A stretch of 64,000 nucleotides of DNA. Origin: Calothrix membranacea FACHB-236 (GTDB lineage: Bacteria > Cyanobacteriota > Cyanobacteriia > Cyanobacteriales > Nostocaceae). Of the stretch, positions 52,984-61,800 are shown one piece after another. How positions within the stretch are numbered: position 1 is the first letter of the stretch; each line of letters starts with the position of its first letter. Below the pieces are notes generated by a model. It ran no database searches, was not told the DNA's origin, and was given only the letters and a program-made list of their open reading frames with translations. The stretch is from assembly GCF_014696315.1 (NCBI RefSeq), contig NZ_JACJPX010000021.1, positions 1 through 64,000 of the forward strand. Reading direction: 5' to 3'. The translations under genes were made by a program, and so were the position numbers.

Positions 52984-54333
52984 ATGGGAGCAAACTATAC
53001 AGTTAAGAAAATTAAAAAATCCCTTCACGAAGCGGGTGTTAAATTTGTCCGCATTCTCTGGTGTGATAATGCCAACATTATTCGGGGAAAAGCTGTGCAT
53101 TTAGAGATGCTGTCTCACTATTTTGAACATGGTGTAGGCATCTCGGCAGGGGAACAGGGCATACCTGTGATGTATGATGCGATCGCACCTGATTGTGGTT
53201 TGGCTCCTGTGGGTGAAATCCGCTTGGTTGCAGATTGGGATAGCTTGACACCTTTACCCTATGCGCCTGGTCATGCTCGTGTGCTGGGAAATATGATACT
53301 TGATCGGCAACCTTGGGCGTTTTGTCCGCGCCATTTTCTTAGGGAGATGATTGCCGCCGCTAAACGCGAAGGATTGGAAGTAAAAGCCGCTTTTGAAAAC
53401 GAATTTTATCTATTGCGACAAACACCTGAGGGCATTGTACCTACAGAATCTACGGTGTTTGCTGCTACTCAAGCAATGGATATTAATCGGGAAGTAATTG
53501 ATGCGATCGCAGATGCTTTAATTGCTCAAAAAATCCCTGTAGAGCAGTATTACCCAGAATCCGGCCCCGGTCAGCAGGAAATTTCTATGCGTTATACCGA
53601 CGCTTTGCGTGCCGCTAACTACCAAATTGCCTTTCGAGAAACCGTGAGAGCGATCGCCCGTCATCACAATTTGACAGCTTCTTTCTTACCAAAAATCTTT
53701 CCTGATGCTGCTAGTAGCGGTTGTCACATTCATCTCAGCCTGTGGCGTGACGGGCAAAACATTATACCCGATGCTCAAGGTGCCGCAGGTCTTTCCCAGA
53801 CAGCTAGAGCGTTTATTGCAGGTATTCTGCATCATCTACCAGCACTGATGGCTATCACTACCCCAAGTCCTAATTCTTACCGCCGCATTCGTCCTCATAC
53901 TTGGAGTGGCGCTTTCCGTTGTTGGGGAATCGATAACCGCGAAGCGGCTGTGAGAGTTCCCAGCGATCCGGAATTTGGCAATCCTACTCATTTTGAGGTC
54001 AAAACTGTAGATGCAACAGCGAATCCTTTTTTAGCTTTAGGTGCAATCATTGCAGCTGGACTAGATGGTGTACAACGCAATCTTGAACTTGCAAACCCCG
54101 TTACCGAAGACCCAGGAAATTTACCCATCGAACAGCGCACAGACAATGGTATTGACCCCTTACCCACAAATTTAGGGGAAGCGTTAGACAATCTCAGACA
54201 AAATAACGTCTTATTCAATGCGTTAAATCCCCAATTATCACAAGCATTTGTCGCAGTCCGTCAAGCCGAATGGCTAGCGATGAAAGATTGGGACTTAGAT
54301 GCAGAAGTAAAGTTGTTATTGGAGAGGTATTGA
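52984..54333 (+). CDS. glutamine synthetase-family enzyme (FluG C-terminal type)
   Basis: 449 residues. FVRILWCDNANIIRGKAVH is the beta-grasp N-terminus; KAAFENEFYLL carries metal-binding glutamates, ESGPGQQEISMRY and SSGCHIHLSL the metal/ATP site, and PNSYRRIRPHTWSG the glutamate site. The family includes gamma-glutamylpolyamine and other gamma-glutamyl ligases; true glutamine synthesis is doubtful at this length. An amidohydrolase gene follows after a minisatellite. In fungi and plants these two domains are fused in FluG/nodulin-like proteins, with the amidohydrolase first. Confidence 0.85.
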   Translation: MGANYTVKKIKKSLHEAGVKFVRILWCDNANIIRGKAVHLEMLSHYFEHGVGISAGEQGIPVMYDAIAPDCGLAPVGEIRLVADWDSLTPLPYAPGHARVLGNMILDRQPWAFCPRHFLREMIAAAKREGLEVKAAFENEFYLLRQTPEGIVPTESTVFAATQAMDINREVIDAIADALIAQKIPVEQYYPESGPGQQEISMRYTDALRAANYQIAFRETVRAIARHHNLTASFLPKIFPDAASSGCHIHLSLWRDGQNIIPDAQGAAGLSQTARAFIAGILHHLPALMAITTPSPNSYRRIRPHTWSGAFRCWGIDNREAAVRVPSDPEFGNPTHFEVKTVDATANPFLALGAIIAAGLDGVQRNLELANPVTEDPGNLPIEQRTDNGIDPLPTNLGEALDNLRQNNVLFNALNPQLSQAFVAVRQAEWLAMKDWDLDAEVKLLLERY

Positions 54334-54339
54334 GGGCAT

Positions 54340-54425
54340 GGGGCATGGGGGATAGGGCATTGGGCATAGGGCATTTGTCAAAGGTCAAGGGTCAAAGGTC
54401 AAAGGTCAAAGGTCAAGGGTTAAGG
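54340..54425. repeat. gggcatg and ggtcaaa heptamers
   Basis: gggcatgg/gggcatag units up to 54373, then ggtcaag/ggtcaaa units (54378-54420), start right after the glutamine-synthetase-like gene. Confidence 0.85.
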
Positions 54426-54441
54426 TTGGAATGTGGCTTTC

Positions 54442-54756
54442 AAAGGTGCAGGTTTGCGGATAAAAGGTGCAATTTCCAGGCTCAAAGCCTCAACTTCTAA
54501 GTTCAAAGCTGCAACTTCGCAGATAAAACGTGCAACGTTCAGGTTCAAAGCCGCAACTTTGCAGCTAAAAGGTGCAACGTCCAAGTTTAAAGCCGCAACT
54601 TTACGGATAAAAGGTGCAACGTTCAGGCTCAAAGGTGGAAGCCCCACCCTCAACACCTCAACCTCCAAGTTCAACGCTACAACTTTCACCCTCAACACCT
54701 CAACTTCCAAGTTCAACGCTACAACTTCCACCCTCAACACCCCAATTTCCCAGATA
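54442..54756. repeat. 15-unit, 21-base minisatellite
   Basis: Fifteen consecutive 21-base units without length change, from aaaggtgcaggtttgcggata (54442) to 54756. Units alternate between types such as aaaggtgcaacgttcaggctc and aaagccgcaactttgcagcta, with aac-starting units at the right. Plus-strand translation gives 7-residue repeats (KGATFRL, KAATSKF, NTSTSKF), minus-strand LNLEVEV-type repeats. It sits between two genes that probably work together. GTG at 54433 opens the frame but no ribosome binding site supports a gene. Confidence 0.9.
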
Positions 54757-54779
54757 AAAACCTAATCGTTGTTCCTACC

Positions 54780-54908
54780 TTACCCAATCCCCAGTCCCCA
54801 ATCCTCAATCCCCAGTCCCCAGTCCCCAATCCCCAGTCCCCAATCCCCAGTCCCCAATCCCCAGTCCCCAATCCCCAGTCCCCAGTCCCCAGTCCCCAAT
54901 CCCCAACT
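54780..54908. repeat. ccccagt/ccccaat heptamers
   Basis: About 18 tandem heptamers run up to the amidohydrolase ATG. Similar shorter blocks are at 7226-7258, 36735-36779 and 56185-56215. Confidence 0.9.
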
Positions 54909-54911
54909 CCC

Positions 54912-56030
54912 ATGCAACTCAACCTCAGCGACATTCCCCTCATCGATCAACACGCGCACAATATACTGCGGCCGGAAGTAGCAGCGCGTTATCCGTTTGC
55001 GGCTGCTTTTACGGAAGGATATGACGAGGAAATAATTAATCATCATGCACGTCACACGTTCTTTTATCGGCGCAGTCTCAGAGAAATTGCGGCTTTATTG
55101 GAATGCGAAGCCGAAGAAAGTGCGATCGCAGCTCGGCGGGAAAGTTTAGGATTAGAAAATCTGACGCGGCTTTATTTCCAAACTGCGAACCTAGAAGCGA
55201 TTTATTTGGATGATGGATTGGACACTGAAAGTATCCTACCGCTGTCATGGCACGAACAATTAATTACCGTCCGCAGAATCCTGCGCTTGGAAGTAATAGC
55301 AGAACAGCTAATTCCCCAAGTCGCCAATTTCGAGGATTTTCTCGCCAGATTCCACAGCGAAATCGATCCACCGCCACCTGGGGTTGTGGGTTTTAAGAGT
55401 ATTGTTTGTTATCGCAGTGGCTTAGATGTCCAGCCTGTGAGTTATCAAGTTGCTGCGTCTCGTTTTGATGAAATTAGACAAACACTCAATAATCAACCAG
55501 TGCGTCTGGTTGATAAAGCTTTGATTGATTTTTTACTGCAAGAAGCTTTATTAATTGCGGCGAAATATCAGCTACCTGTGCAGTTACATACTGGTTTTGG
55601 CGACCCCGATTTAGATTTACGATTAGCTAATCCCCTACATTTGCGATCGCTGTTAGAATTACCCCAATATCGTCAAGCACCTTTGGTATTGTTACACGCG
55701 GCTTATCCCTTCATGAAAGAAGCGGGATATTTAGCTGCTGTTTATCCCCAAGTTTATTTAGATTATGGTTTGGCAATACCATCTTTAAGTGTATCGGGAA
55801 TGCGTGAAGCCATCAGGCAATTGTTAGAGTTAGCGCCCACTAGCAAACTAATGTATTCTTCTGATGCTCATTCAATTCCCGAATTGTATTATTTAGGCGC
55901 AAAATGGGGTCGCCAGCTATTACAAGAAGTACTCAACCAAGCTATTCAAGATACCGATATTACTCTGAAGGAAGCAGAAGCGATCGCTCTAGCAATTTTA
56001 CGCGAAAATTCCTTATCTCTGTATCAATAA
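54912..56030 (+). CDS. amidohydrolase (FluG N-terminal type)
   Basis: 372 residues. The TIM-barrel metal ligands are visible: IDQHAHN at the start, [10 protein letters not shown] (His about 227), LLHAAYP and [11 protein letters not shown] (Asp about 316). It resembles the Amidohydrolase_2 half of fungal FluG and plant nodulin-like proteins. The substrate is unknown; hydrolysis of a gamma-glutamyl or amide product of the neighbouring ligase is an attractive idea. The ATG follows 18 heptamers with no clear ribosome binding site. Confidence 0.83.
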   Translation: MQLNLSDIPLIDQHAHNILRPEVAARYPFAAAFTEGYDEEIINHHARHTFFYRRSLREIAALLECEAEESAIAARRESLGLENLTRLYFQTANLEAIYLDDGLDTESILPLSWHEQLITVRRILRLEVIAEQLIPQVANFEDFLARFHSEIDPPPPGVVGFKSIVCYRSGLDVQPVSYQVAASRFDEIRQTLNNQPVRLVDKALIDFLLQEALLIAAKYQLPVQLHTGFGDPDLDLRLANPLHLRSLLELPQYRQAPLVLLHAAYPFMKEAGYLAAVYPQVYLDYGLAIPSLSVSGMREAIRQLLELAPTSKLMYSSDAHSIPELYYLGAKWGRQLLQEVLNQAIQDTDITLKEAEAIALAILRENSLSLYQ

Positions 56031-56111
56031 GCCAGGGGCAAAGGTCAGAGAAAAGGAATAATAGTGATGAGTCTCGAAATTAGATAATTTAATTTAGCAA
56101 TCCGATTTCAG

Positions 56112-56216
56112 GTTGACTGTTGACTGTTGACTGTTGACTGTTGACTGTTAACGGTTGACTTCCGCACAGAGTTACTAGTACCTAGTCCCCAATCCCCAGT
56201 CCCCAATCCCTAATCC
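56112..56216. repeat. tgttgac heptamers and ccccaat repeats
   Basis: tgttgac repeated about six times (56112-56150), then ccccagt/ccccaat units up to the NDH-2 stop codon. These convergent genes are separated only by repeats. Confidence 0.85.
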
Positions 56217-57614
56217 CTAGCTATTGCCTACTAAGCTAGCTTTATCTTTAGATGTATGCAGTTCGCTAGTAGTAACTACGATATTGTTAACAGCATGAGG
56301 ATTGTTAACAGTTTTGATTTCTACAAAAGCTTCGCGATTTGTAATCAATCGAGAGCGACGGTTCCGAGTAATATAGTTCCACGCCCACTGGAATACTACT
56401 AGTAATTTAGTGTCAAATTCAATTAAGAAGTAGATGTGAACTATTAACCAAAATACCCAAGCTAAGAAACCTGTAAGTTTGAGGAAGCCTAAATCGACAA
56501 TTGCTAAATTTTGCCCAATCATTGCCAAACTACCAACGTGGTTATAGTGGAATTCTGGCAAAGTATAACCTTGCAGACGTAGTTGGATGAGTCTGGCTAC
56601 ATACTCACCTTGTTGTTTAGCTACGGGTGCAACACCAGGTAAGGGTTTACCATCTTGATGGGAGAAGTTGCCTAAATCTCCGATGACAAAAATGTTGTCA
56701 TAACCTTTGATAGTCAAATCTGGTTCGACAATCACACGTCCAGCTTTATCGCACTCTACACCTGTACGTTTTTCCAGGACTCTCCCCATTGCGGAACCCT
56801 GAACACCAGCAGCCCATAAGATTGTTTTTGAGGGAATAGAGGTGATTTCGTCGCCTTGCTTGTAAGTAACAATGTCATTTTCAATATTTGTGACTCTGGT
56901 GTTGGTTTGAATATCCACACCCAATTTGCGTAGAGATTTTGCTGCTACTACTGATAAATCTTGTGAGATGTGTGGCAGGATGTAATCGCCACCTTGTAAT
57001 AAGACAATTTTCGCTTCTGAGGTGTTAATGTTACGGAAATCTTCTGTGAGGGTTTTGTATGCCAATTCTGCGATCGCACCCGCTAATTCTACCCCTGTAG
57101 GGCCACCACCCACAATCACAAAGGTTAACAAAGCACGGCGTTTTTCTTCATCAGTTTCTTTTTCTGCGGCTTCAAATGCTGAAAAAATCCGGCGACGCAT
57201 TTCAATTGCATCTTCAACGGTTTTCAAGCCAGGGGCAAATTTTTGCCAATTATCTTTACCAAAATAGGAATGGTTCGCACCTGTAGCAACAATTAATGTA
57301 TCGTAAGGTACTTCTTTATCATTCAAAATAACTTTTTGTGCTTTGGGATCAATATCGCTTACTTCTCCCAGCAAAACTTGTGTATTCTTGCTTTTGCTGA
57401 ATACAGCGCGTAAGGGTGAGGAAATATCAGCAGGTGAGAGAGCACCTGTGGCAACTTGATATAAAAGTGGCTGAAATAGGTGAAAGTTACGTTTATCGAT
57501 GAGAGTAACTTTGACATTTGCATTAGCAAGATTCTTTGCTGTATAAAGTCCACCAAAACCACCACCAATGATTACCACTTCATGTGGTGCTTTTTTCTCA
57601 AGTTTGCTTGCCAT
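56217..57614 (-). CDS. type II NADH dehydrogenase (NAD(P)/FAD oxidoreductase)
   Basis: 465 residues. FAD-binding VVIIGGGFGGLYTAKNL, HLFQPLLYQVATGALSP, the NAD-binding VIVGGGPTGVELAGAIAEL, and IFVIGDLGNF are all present. A C-terminal membrane-associating part (FLAWVFWLIVHIYFLIEF, about 383-400) anchors it. It passes electrons from NADH or NADPH to quinone without proton pumping, and in cyanobacteria may also monitor redox state. ATG start; no operon partner. Confidence 0.9.
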   Translation of the reverse strand: MASKLEKKAPHEVVIIGGGFGGLYTAKNLANANVKVTLIDKRNFHLFQPLLYQVATGALSPADISSPLRAVFSKSKNTQVLLGEVSDIDPKAQKVILNDKEVPYDTLIVATGANHSYFGKDNWQKFAPGLKTVEDAIEMRRRIFSAFEAAEKETDEEKRRALLTFVIVGGGPTGVELAGAIAELAYKTLTEDFRNINTSEAKIVLLQGGDYILPHISQDLSVVAAKSLRKLGVDIQTNTRVTNIENDIVTYKQGDEITSIPSKTILWAAGVQGSAMGRVLEKRTGVECDKAGRVIVEPDLTIKGYDNIFVIGDLGNFSHQDGKPLPGVAPVAKQQGEYVARLIQLRLQGYTLPEFHYNHVGSLAMIGQNLAIVDLGFLKLTGFLAWVFWLIVHIYFLIEFDTKLLVVFQWAWNYITRNRRSRLITNREAFVEIKTVNNPHAVNNIVVTTSELHTSKDKASLVGNS

Positions 57615-57882
57615 AAGACATATTTCCTTGTGTTAAGAAGCTGTAACTATTCTTAACAAATATGTAACAAGATTATGAGAAGAGTTGCCGTTTCTTTAAG
57701 AACAATTAAGAAAATAAGAAAAGTAATCTAAGTTACTGAATTGAAAACTTTTGTGATTTTTATACTAAATATGCCGAGGATTTACCCAACGAGGCAGAAT
57801 GATTTGATGCGATCGCTTTTAACTTAGATATTCTACATTTACCCCATCCAAAAAAAAGCGATCGCTAAATCTTTTTGACTAC

Positions 57883-58437
57883 TCAAATCCTTGTATTCTG
57901 TGGTGCTACTTTAGCATTAGCCTCATTTTCAATTAATGCCAAAAATTGCGAAATGTCTTGAGTCGATTGAATATGATAGACATTTTTCAGGCTTTGAGCT
58001 TGATTAATATATTCGCGATATCTTGGGGTCAAATATTTGTAGCATAACCATAATGCGCGGTAGCTATTAAGCGAACTTTTAAATATGGGGCTGTTTTGTG
58101 GCCAGCCTTGTGGAGGTTTAAAGTAACCAGTGATTAGTCGTTTAGTTACCCACCAAAAATGTACATATAGCGGTAAATCGACAAAAACTAGGCTATCTGC
58201 CTCATTTAGCCTTGGCCAAAGGGTTTCCATTGAACCAAACCCGTCAATAATCCATTGGTCACTTACTAAAATTTGCTGATGGGCGCTTTTATAATCTTCA
58301 TCTGGAACCTCCGCACCCCCTGATTGATATTTAATTTTGTCCAAGACATAAAGCGGTAAGCCAGTTATTTGGGATAATCTCTTGCTGAGAGTTGATTTAC
58401 CGCCTCCTGCATTGCCAAACACCGCTACTTTTTTCAT
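57883..58437 (-). CDS. adenylate-kinase-like P-loop protein (FlaR-like)
   Basis: 184 residues. Walker A VFGNAGGGKSTLSKRL (about 6-21), LPLYVLDKIKYQ, WIIDGFGS and SLVFVDLPLYVHFWWVTKR make it a small nucleotide kinase-like P-loop protein of the kind often labelled topology modulation or adenylate kinase-related. The substrate is unknown. GAGAGTGGG lies directly before the ATG. Divergent from nothing close; a long repeat region follows upstream. Confidence 0.75.
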   Translation of the reverse strand: MKKVAVFGNAGGGKSTLSKRLSQITGLPLYVLDKIKYQSGGAEVPDEDYKSAHQQILVSDQWIIDGFGSMETLWPRLNEADSLVFVDLPLYVHFWWVTKRLITGYFKPPQGWPQNSPIFKSSLNSYRALWLCYKYLTPRYREYINQAQSLKNVYHIQSTQDISQFLALIENEANAKVAPQNTRI

Positions 58438-59025
58438 CCCACTCTCCTGTTAGTGCAATCAAGTGACTTTGTAGACTAGTACCGCAAGGCGGAATTCAAA
58501 ATTCAAAATTCAAAATTCAAAATGAATACAGCGTAAGCGTTTCGTGAGTTTAGAATGGTCTGCTTATTTGCGCCGAGGTGTACTAGTGGTTCATTACAAA
58601 AGTGTTGATAACTTCGTAGCCAGAAATAAATTCCTTACTAAGAATTTATTCAAGATCCACACAGGCAATTCCGAATCCAAAATCTAAAATTGTATAACAA
58701 CCCCTTGCACTAAAAGAGCTAATTAGTAAGTCAGTGGAAATAAACCAAACTATCTTAAGGAACGTAAATAGGCTTGAAATCCTTACCAATGACCAATGAC
58801 CAATGACCAATGACCAATGACCAATGACCCAAGACTGCTCGGTTAAGGATTTTCAACTCGGAATTTAGTTTGGGGAAAAGGTGTTCGCGTAGCGTCTCCG
58901 CAGGAGAAAGGGTAAGGGTTAAAGGTTTTTTCTTACCCCTTTTCCCTTTCCCCTTTTGCCCTTAACCGACAAGTATTGACCAATGACAGCCTCAGCCAGT
59001 TACCTTTAATTTCGCCGACCTACTT
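58438..59025. other. repeat-rich intergenic region
   Basis: aattcaaa repeats (58493-58523), palindromic and plain sequence, then gaccaat heptamers (58790-58829) interrupted by the second MITE-like element. No gene seen. Confidence 0.65.
58820..58988. mobile_element. MITE-like element, copy 2 (inverted), inserted in heptamers
   Basis: 58830-58978 begins caagactgctcggttaagg and ends with the complement of caatacttgtcggttaagg; it is the element of 51388-51499 in reverse orientation, enlarged to 149 bases by an extra gttcgcgtagcgtctccgc palindrome. accaatgac flanks it on both sides (58820-58828 and 58979-58987), as a target duplication would, although the target is itself a gaccaat repeat. Confidence 0.75.
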
Positions 59026-59949
59026 TCATCTGGCCCATTGTTGCAAGATATAAGCATAAAAAGCTTCTTTATCTACTTGATCCATTGCATAAATCTTGCG
59101 ACCACCGGATACTACTTTAGTCCGCCCTTGACTTGACCCAGCAGTAATAATTTCCGTTTCCCATTCCCGCAATTGATAAAATTCTGGATGTCCTAGATAA
59201 GCCGTCGCCAACACATCCCAAAAATAATAATCTTGGGGAATAACTAAGGCATAACATTGTCCCGCTAAATCAGAAATAGGATAGTGGCGTTGCTTTCCCA
59301 TCTTTTGCACTAAATCTGATGTTACGGGTACATTATTAGTTAAATCCAAAGGACACATAATAATTTCAATTTGACTTTCCCACACCCGTGCTGCGGAAAC
59401 TGCATCCCAATAAACATTCCATTCCGCCGAACCATCTTGTCCTGGTTCCCAATTTTTTTCTACATTTCCAGGAACATTTAACGCACCCCCCATCCAAACA
59501 ATCTTTTGAATTTTCGCTTCAATATCTGGTGCTTGATCTAAAGCTGTTGCCACTGTAGTCAATGGCCCTGTTACCATCAACGTTACTGGTGCAGTCGCCT
59601 CACGCAAAACCTTCACCATAAAATCTTGCCCTGTCTGTGCAACCAAGCGCGTCTTAATAGTTTCACTTTGATTGAGAATTGGGAGATGGTCAACTACAAA
59701 AGAATCACGGCGATAGAGATAAGGAAAAGCGTTAATACCCCGCACCGTGCTTTCCGCCACCGGGATATGCGAAAATCCCATCAAGTCTAAAATTTTACGC
59801 GTAGCACTAACAGCAGGTTGCACATAGCAATCAGCCGGAGTCACAACCACACCCAGTAATTCCACATGATCCATCGTCAACAGCAGCATAGTTGCTAGAT
59901 AATCATCTACACCGCCATCGTGATCCATTAATACAAGTTGTTTGGACAT
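59026..59949 (-). CDS. nucleoside hydrolase
   Basis: 307 residues from the ATG at 59949; 56 upstream codons are open but unlike the family. LVLMDHDGGVDDYLATMLLL is the calcium-binding DxDxGxDD signature (DHDGGVDD), MVTGPLTTVATAL and IVWMGGALNVPGNV are typical, and WDVLATAYL ends the active site. It splits ribonucleosides into base and ribose. Its start is 18 bases from the start of a divergent deaminase gene, and ribokinase is nearby. Confidence 0.88.
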   Translation of the reverse strand: MSKQLVLMDHDGGVDDYLATMLLLTMDHVELLGVVVTPADCYVQPAVSATRKILDLMGFSHIPVAESTVRGINAFPYLYRRDSFVVDHLPILNQSETIKTRLVAQTGQDFMVKVLREATAPVTLMVTGPLTTVATALDQAPDIEAKIQKIVWMGGALNVPGNVEKNWEPGQDGSAEWNVYWDAVSAARVWESQIEIIMCPLDLTNNVPVTSDLVQKMGKQRHYPISDLAGQCYALVIPQDYYFWDVLATAYLGHPEFYQLREWETEIITAGSSQGRTKVVSGGRKIYAMDQVDKEAFYAYILQQWAR

Positions 59950-59967
59950 ACAAGGAGCATTAAATAT

Positions 59968-60399
59968 ATGGATGAATTTATGCAAGCTGCAATTCAAGAA
60001 GCAAGACAAGGTAGACAAGAAGGCGGAATTCCCATTGGTTCCGTTCTTGTCAAAGATGGCAAAATTCTCGGCAGAGGACACAACAAGCGCGTACAAGATG
60101 GTGATCCTGTAACCCACGCCGAAATTGATTGTCTCCGCAACGCCGGAAGAGTCGGTAACTACAGAGGTACAACACTCTATTCAACCTTAATGCCATGCTA
60201 CTTATGCGCTGGTGCAGTCGTGCAATTTGGCATTAAAAAAGTCATCGCCGGAGAATCGAGAACCTTTCCAGGTGCTAAAGAATTTATGATATCTCACGGC
60301 GTGGAAGTAATTGATCTGAGCCTAGATGAATGCGAACAAATGATGAGCGAATTTATCGAAACTAATCCCGAATTGTGGAATGAGGATATTGGGAAGTAG
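59968..60399 (+). CDS. cytosine-deaminase-like nucleoside/base deaminase
   Basis: 143 residues from the ATG at 59968 with AAGGAG 10 bases upstream. Zinc motifs THAEIDCLRNAGR (His/Glu) and LMPCYLCAGA (Cys pair) match the small cytosine deaminase group resembling the yeast enzyme (TTLYST and FPGAKEFM are shared features). It would convert cytosine to uracil. Together with the divergent nucleoside hydrolase it suggests salvage of pyrimidine nucleosides. Confidence 0.85.
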   Translation: MDEFMQAAIQEARQGRQEGGIPIGSVLVKDGKILGRGHNKRVQDGDPVTHAEIDCLRNAGRVGNYRGTTLYSTLMPCYLCAGAVVQFGIKKVIAGESRTFPGAKEFMISHGVEVIDLSLDECEQMMSEFIETNPELWNEDIGK

Positions 60400-60558
60400 T
60401 CATTTGTCATTTGTCATTTGTCATTTGGTAATGGGTAATGGGTAATGGGTAATTGGTAATTGGTAATTGGGGTTTGTTATTAATTATTTCTCCCCTGCTC
60501 CCTGCTCCCTTGCTTCATCTCTCTCATATCCCTTGCTTGGAAACATTAGCGTGCTATG
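60400..60558. repeat. short tandem repeats after the deaminase
   Basis: tcatttg heptamers (60400-60427), then taatggg/taattgg heptamers (60428-60470), then ctccctgctccc. Confidence 0.8.
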
Positions 60559-60800
60559 TTAATGCACCGGGATGCAATGCCATTGTATCGGCTGACATTG
60601 TTAATGCATCCGGATGCAATGCCATTGTATTGCCTGACATTGTTAATGCATCGGGATGCAATGCCATTGTATTGGCTGACATTGTTAATGTATCGGGATG
60701 CAATGCCATTGTATCGACTGACATTGTTTATGCACCGGGATGCAATGCCATTGTATCGGCTGACATTGTTTATGCATCGATATGCAATGTAATTTTATTA
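60559..60800. repeat. 42-base minisatellite, nearly six units
   Basis: Units at 60559, 60601, 60643, 60685 and 60727 are each exactly 42 bases (t(t/a)aatgca.c.ggatgcaatg + ccattgtatcggctgacattg) with a decayed sixth from 60769. The two halves of the unit agree at about 11 of 21 bases, so the ancestral period may be 21. Open frames of 14-residue repeats result, but no gene is credible. Confidence 0.9.
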
Positions 60801-60870
60801 CCCAATAGCCAATCTTTTCTCCCTCATCTCCCTCATCCCCCTCATCTTCCTCATCTCCCTCATCCCCAAA

Positions 60871-61794
60871 CTAAACCCCCCTCTCCTTGAGAAACGCATC
60901 AAACGTTAACTTATCAGGTAAGGAAGTTTGCGCCCCTGATTTTGTCGCAGCTAAAGCACCCGCAGCTGCACCCCAAACAACCGCTTGGCGTAAAGGAAGG
61001 CCTTGATAAAGTGCAGCAGCTAAACCGCCATTAAAAGCATCACCAGCAGCAACCGTATCTACAACCTGAATGGGAAAAACTGGGACAAAGAAACTTTCTT
61101 CAGCAGTAGCGCAGAAAACACCCTTAGCGCCGAGTTTGACGATCGCACATTTCACACCCCGTTGCAATAAAACCGCAGCGGCTTTTTTTGCTGATTCTTC
61201 GTTATTGACTGGAAACCCCACTAATTGCCCAGCTTCCACTTCATTTGGTGTAATTATATCTACTAGGGAGTAAAGTTCATCTGGCACATGAGATTGTGCG
61301 GGTGCTGGATCGAGAATTACTTTTACTCCTGCTTGATGGGCTGCTTTCGCTGCAGCCACCACAGCAGCCAGCGGAATTTCAAATTGTAAAAGTATTGCAG
61401 TGCTATTTGGTAATAAATCAGACAATCGCTCTACATCTTCTTGATTGACACGCCCATTCGCACCAGGAATGACAATAATCTGATTTTCACCTCTGTCATC
61501 GACTGCGATCGCAGCTACTCCCGAACTGACATTTTCATCAATAGAAATATTTTCAGTTTCTACACCAGAGTTTTGCAAATTGTAGAGTAATTCTGAACCA
61601 AAACTATCTGTACCTACACGCCCAACCATGTGAGTGGGAACTCCCAAACGTGCCAGTGCTACAGCTTGATTTGCGCCTTTCCCTCCGGGAACTTGTACAA
61701 AGTTATGTCCTAATAATGTTTCTCCCGGATTTGGCAATCGGGGTACTGTGGCGACTAAATCAATATTGATGCTGCCAAAAACAATAATACTCAT
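60871..61794 (-). CDS. rbsK: ribokinase
   Basis: 307 residues from the ATG at 61794 (upstream codons are open but are opposite a gene remnant). VFGSINIDLVATVPRLPNPGETLLG and VPGGKGANQAVALARLG are the first PfkB signature, DTVAAGDAFNGGLAAAL the second with the catalytic Asp. It phosphorylates ribose at C5. With the nucleoside hydrolase 0.9 kb away on the same strand it can recover ribose from nucleosides. Confidence 0.9.
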   Translation of the reverse strand: MSIIVFGSINIDLVATVPRLPNPGETLLGHNFVQVPGGKGANQAVALARLGVPTHMVGRVGTDSFGSELLYNLQNSGVETENISIDENVSSGVAAIAVDDRGENQIIVIPGANGRVNQEDVERLSDLLPNSTAILLQFEIPLAAVVAAAKAAHQAGVKVILDPAPAQSHVPDELYSLVDIITPNEVEAGQLVGFPVNNEESAKKAAAVLLQRGVKCAIVKLGAKGVFCATAEESFFVPVFPIQVVDTVAAGDAFNGGLAAALYQGLPLRQAVVWGAAAGALAATKSGAQTSLPDKLTFDAFLKERGV

Positions 61795-61800
61795 ATCCTT

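Noticed and set aside
54433-54765. Small gene coding a heptapeptide-repeat protein
   Set aside because: GTG start without ribosome binding site; open frames on both strands follow from a 21-base period.
60559-60800. CRISPR array
   Set aside because: The 42-base units are continuous degenerate repeats with no unique spacers and no cas genes nearby.
60453-60890. 145-residue repeat protein
   Set aside because: Made of heptamers, the 42-base array and nonamer repeats, and runs into the rbsK stop region; no binding site.
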